Below are positions 6,175-7,162 of a stretch of DNA of 7,162 nucleotides, one piece after another. The position numbers and the translations under genes were made by a program. The notes beneath the pieces are model-generated. The model was not told the DNA's origin, ran no database searches, and was given only the letters and a program-made list of their open reading frames with translations. This stretch comes from JAISXK01 sp031549625 (GTDB taxonomy: Bacteria > Bacillota > Clostridia > Christensenellales > CAG-138), in NCBI GenBank assembly GCA_031549625.1, contig JAVBPK010000084.1:1-7162 (forward strand), written 5' to 3'. The first letter of the stretch is position 1, and the number at the start of each line of letters is the position of its first letter.

Positions 6175-6501
6175 TCAGTATTTGTAAAACTGTTCCACGT
6201 CAATCAAAAACACGGTTGCGCCGCCAACGTTCACTTGCATGGGCAGCGGCATAGAATCGGCTGCGTGCGAGGGCGTGAGTGGCGACGAAACGAAGGATTT
6301 GCGGCGGTGGGATTCGGTTTTGATGATGTCCAGCGCTTGTTGCAGTTTGGCGGTTTCCACGCCGATCATCAGCGTAGCGTTGCCGCTGCGCAAAAAGCCG
6401 CCGGAAGAAGAAATGCGCGTAACGCTGAATTCGTGCTCAATCAGCGCTCGAACTAAGGGTTTTTCGTCTTCGTCCTGTACGATGGCAAACAACAGTTTCA
6501 T
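6175..6501 (-). CDS. darA: Cyclic di-AMP receptor DarA/PstA (PII-like, DUF970)
   Basis: This is a 108-residue PII-like protein that binds the second messenger cyclic di-AMP, normally as a trimer in the cytoplasm. B. subtilis DarA is about the same length. The family signature is clear: MKLLFAIVQDED at the N-terminus, VTRISSSGGFLRSGNATLMIG (in 27-47) around the ligand pocket, and NVGGATVFLIDVEQF (91-105) at the end. Thr28, Phe36, Leu37, Asn41 and Gly47 of the usual pocket are kept, but positions 24 and 26 are Glu and Ser, where B. subtilis has Asn and Arg. The ATG at 6501 is preceded by a perfect GAGGAGG (6515-6509) at 7 bases; a longer frame to 6519 lacks this. In many Bacillota this gene sits near tmk and holB; here it heads a unit with a MATE transporter 18 bp downstream. 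What DarA controls is poorly known even in model species. Confidence 0.95.
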   Translation of the reverse strand: MKLLFAIVQDEDEKPLVRALIEHEFSVTRISSSGGFLRSGNATLMIGVETAKLQQALDIIKTESHRRKSFVSSPLTPSHAADSMPLPMQVNVGGATVFLIDVEQFYKY

Positions 6502-6522
6502 GAAAATGCCTCCTCTCAACCG

Positions 6523-6540
6523 CTATGCTGGCGGCCATAG
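6523..6540. promoter_or_regulatory. Small hairpin in the darA leader
   Basis: CTATG (6523-6527) pairs with CATAG (6536-6540) around an 8-base loop, just upstream of the Shine-Dalgarno sequence of darA. Further up is a perfect 12-bp palindrome, GCGCGGCCGCGC (6583-6594). The leader between the likely promoter and the start is therefore about 130 bases, GC-rich and able to fold. No known riboswitch class is recognised. Confidence 0.3.
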
Positions 6541-6636
6541 TGTAATGCGTGTCTTGTTGTATGCTGTGCGGTCTGCGCGATTGCGCGGCCGCGCGGCGTT
6601 TATAACCAAGGCGGAAAACAAATTCCATTTAGGTTA

Positions 6637-6665
6637 ACCATACCGTTTTCGTTGTGGAATTGCAA
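6637..6665 (-). promoter_or_regulatory. Candidate promoter for the darA unit
   Basis: On the minus strand TTGCAA (6665-6660) lies 17 bases before TATGGT (6642-6637), each matching four of six consensus bases. Another possible -10, TATAAA (6604-6599), lies closer to the gene but lacks a good -35 partner. One of these probably drives darA and the transporter. Confidence 0.35.
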
Positions 6666-6670
6666 GTATA

Positions 6671-6720
6671 TGTAGAGAAAAATGTGTAAGGGCGGTGTAG
6701 AGAAAAATGTGTAAGGGCAG
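6671..6720. repeat. 25-bp tandem direct duplication
   Basis: Two adjacent 25-bp units (6671-6695 and 6696-6720) are identical except for the second-last base (G in the first, A in the second). Each begins TGTAGAGAAAAATGTGTAAG. No other copy, direct or inverted, is seen in the window. It lies just upstream of the candidate darA promoter. Ends starting with TGT and carrying internal repeats are a known trait of IS21-family elements, so a leftover end of such an element is possible; a protein-binding site is another option. Neither is shown by the sequence. Confidence 0.85.
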
Positions 6721-6793
6721 AGGGTGGGCTTTGTCGTTTTATTTGACTTGTGGGTGTGTTGGGCCGGCCGAGTTGCCTTTGCGGTGTTTTGAT

Positions 6794-6963
6794 TATCCCA
6801 GCTTATAGATGCGCAGAATTTTGCTTACCCCAGCATGCGGGAACCGCACGGCGTTTTGCTAAATCCACCGCTGCGGCTGCGCCGCATCGGCGGGCAAAAC
6901 ACCAAAGGAAGATATAAAAATTCTTTTTATTTTAAATGGGGAGCAGAGCCCCCCATGCCCCCC
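6794..6963 (+). repeat. Right copy of modular dispersed repeat (35-bp units and T-rich module)
   Basis: This is the inverted counterpart of part of the left element. A decayed unit (6794-6825) and a full 35-bp unit (6826-6860) match the units at 197-266 on the other strand, and GCGGTGTTTTGAT at 6781-6793 looks like the end of another. They run into the module at 6833-6963, matching the reverse complement of 101-224, including the T-rich tract (about 6920-6934) and the GGGG/CCCC hairpin (6938-6952). The 61-bp hairpin module that precedes the units on the left is absent here but appears alone further on at 7042-7102. No gene is supported between 6502 and the end of the window. Confidence 0.8.
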
Positions 6964-7041
6964 TTTGTGGGCCAATTTGAATGCCTTTACAAAGCTTTGC
7001 CTTTTCCACCAATCATAGGAAAAGAATCCAAGCCCCTTTTA

Positions 7042-7102
7042 GAACCCGAAGGCTTTCAATGGGCGGCGGGACCGCACGCGAAGCGTGTAGCCGCCCGTAC
7101 AA
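7042..7102 (+). repeat. Right copy of the 61-bp hairpin module
   Basis: This stretch is 60 of 61 bases identical to the reverse complement of 266-326. GGGCGGC (7061-7067) pairs with GCCGCCC (7090-7096), and CACGC (7075-7079) with GCGTG (7083-7087). What follows (7103-7162) is unlike the sequence after the left copy, which continues into the 35-bp units, so the module can occur in different surroundings. The last 60 bases of the window show nothing else I can name. Confidence 0.8.
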
Positions 7103-7162
7103 CACATAGCGGAGTTGCAGATCCACAATACGGCCCCAAAGAGGGAAAGGCGCTCAAAAAGG

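Noticed and set aside
7042..7162. Minus-strand frames open to the right edge of the window
   Set aside because: They run into the hairpin module and stop within it. The product has no recognisable features and the region behaves as a repeat.

Overview
The window looks like chromosomal DNA of a low-complexity-rich Bacillota species, probably a GC-rich member of the Clostridia. The main reason is a DarA/PstA-type cyclic di-AMP receptor, a family found almost only in Bacillota. Purine-rich Shine-Dalgarno sequences before some genes, and GC-rich genes set in AT-rich spacers, fit this. I cannot name a genus. Nothing in the window is clearly phage or plasmid.

All six genes I can support lie on the minus strand, so transcription runs from high to low coordinates. 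From right to left: a darA-like cyclic di-AMP receptor (6501-6175); a MATE efflux transporter 18 bp behind it (6156-4789); a small beta-class-like DNA methyltransferase with no visible restriction partner (4701-4024), followed by a good intrinsic terminator (3990-3961); an AT-rich spacer with possible promoter sequences (about 3820-3853); a polytopic membrane protein of the lysylphosphatidylglycerol-synthase transmembrane (UPF0104/flippase-like) family (3773-2724); a class I SAM-dependent methyltransferase of the RlmI-like COG1092 type (2615-1764); and, joined to it by an ATGA stop/start overlap, an unusual protein with two complete RluA-type pseudouridine synthase domains (1767-370).

The layout suggests two transcription units. 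The first combines second-messenger sensing, drug or metabolite export and DNA methylation. The second ends in a translationally coupled pair of likely RNA-modifying enzymes. A functional link between the first three genes is inferred only from co-orientation.

Both ends of the window are non-coding and hold copies of a modular dispersed repeat. One module (266-326 and 7042-7102) is 60 of 61 bases identical between the copies and folds into a strong two-part hairpin. A second (101-224 and 6833-6963) ends in a T-rich tract and a G4/C4 hairpin. Between them lie iterations of a unit of about 35 bp. The two sets are in opposite orientation and face away from the genes. A separate perfect-spaced 25-bp tandem duplication (6671-6720) lies upstream of darA. 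These repeats and the tandem pseudouridine synthase are the most unusual things here. I see no convincing complete new defence or mobile system.
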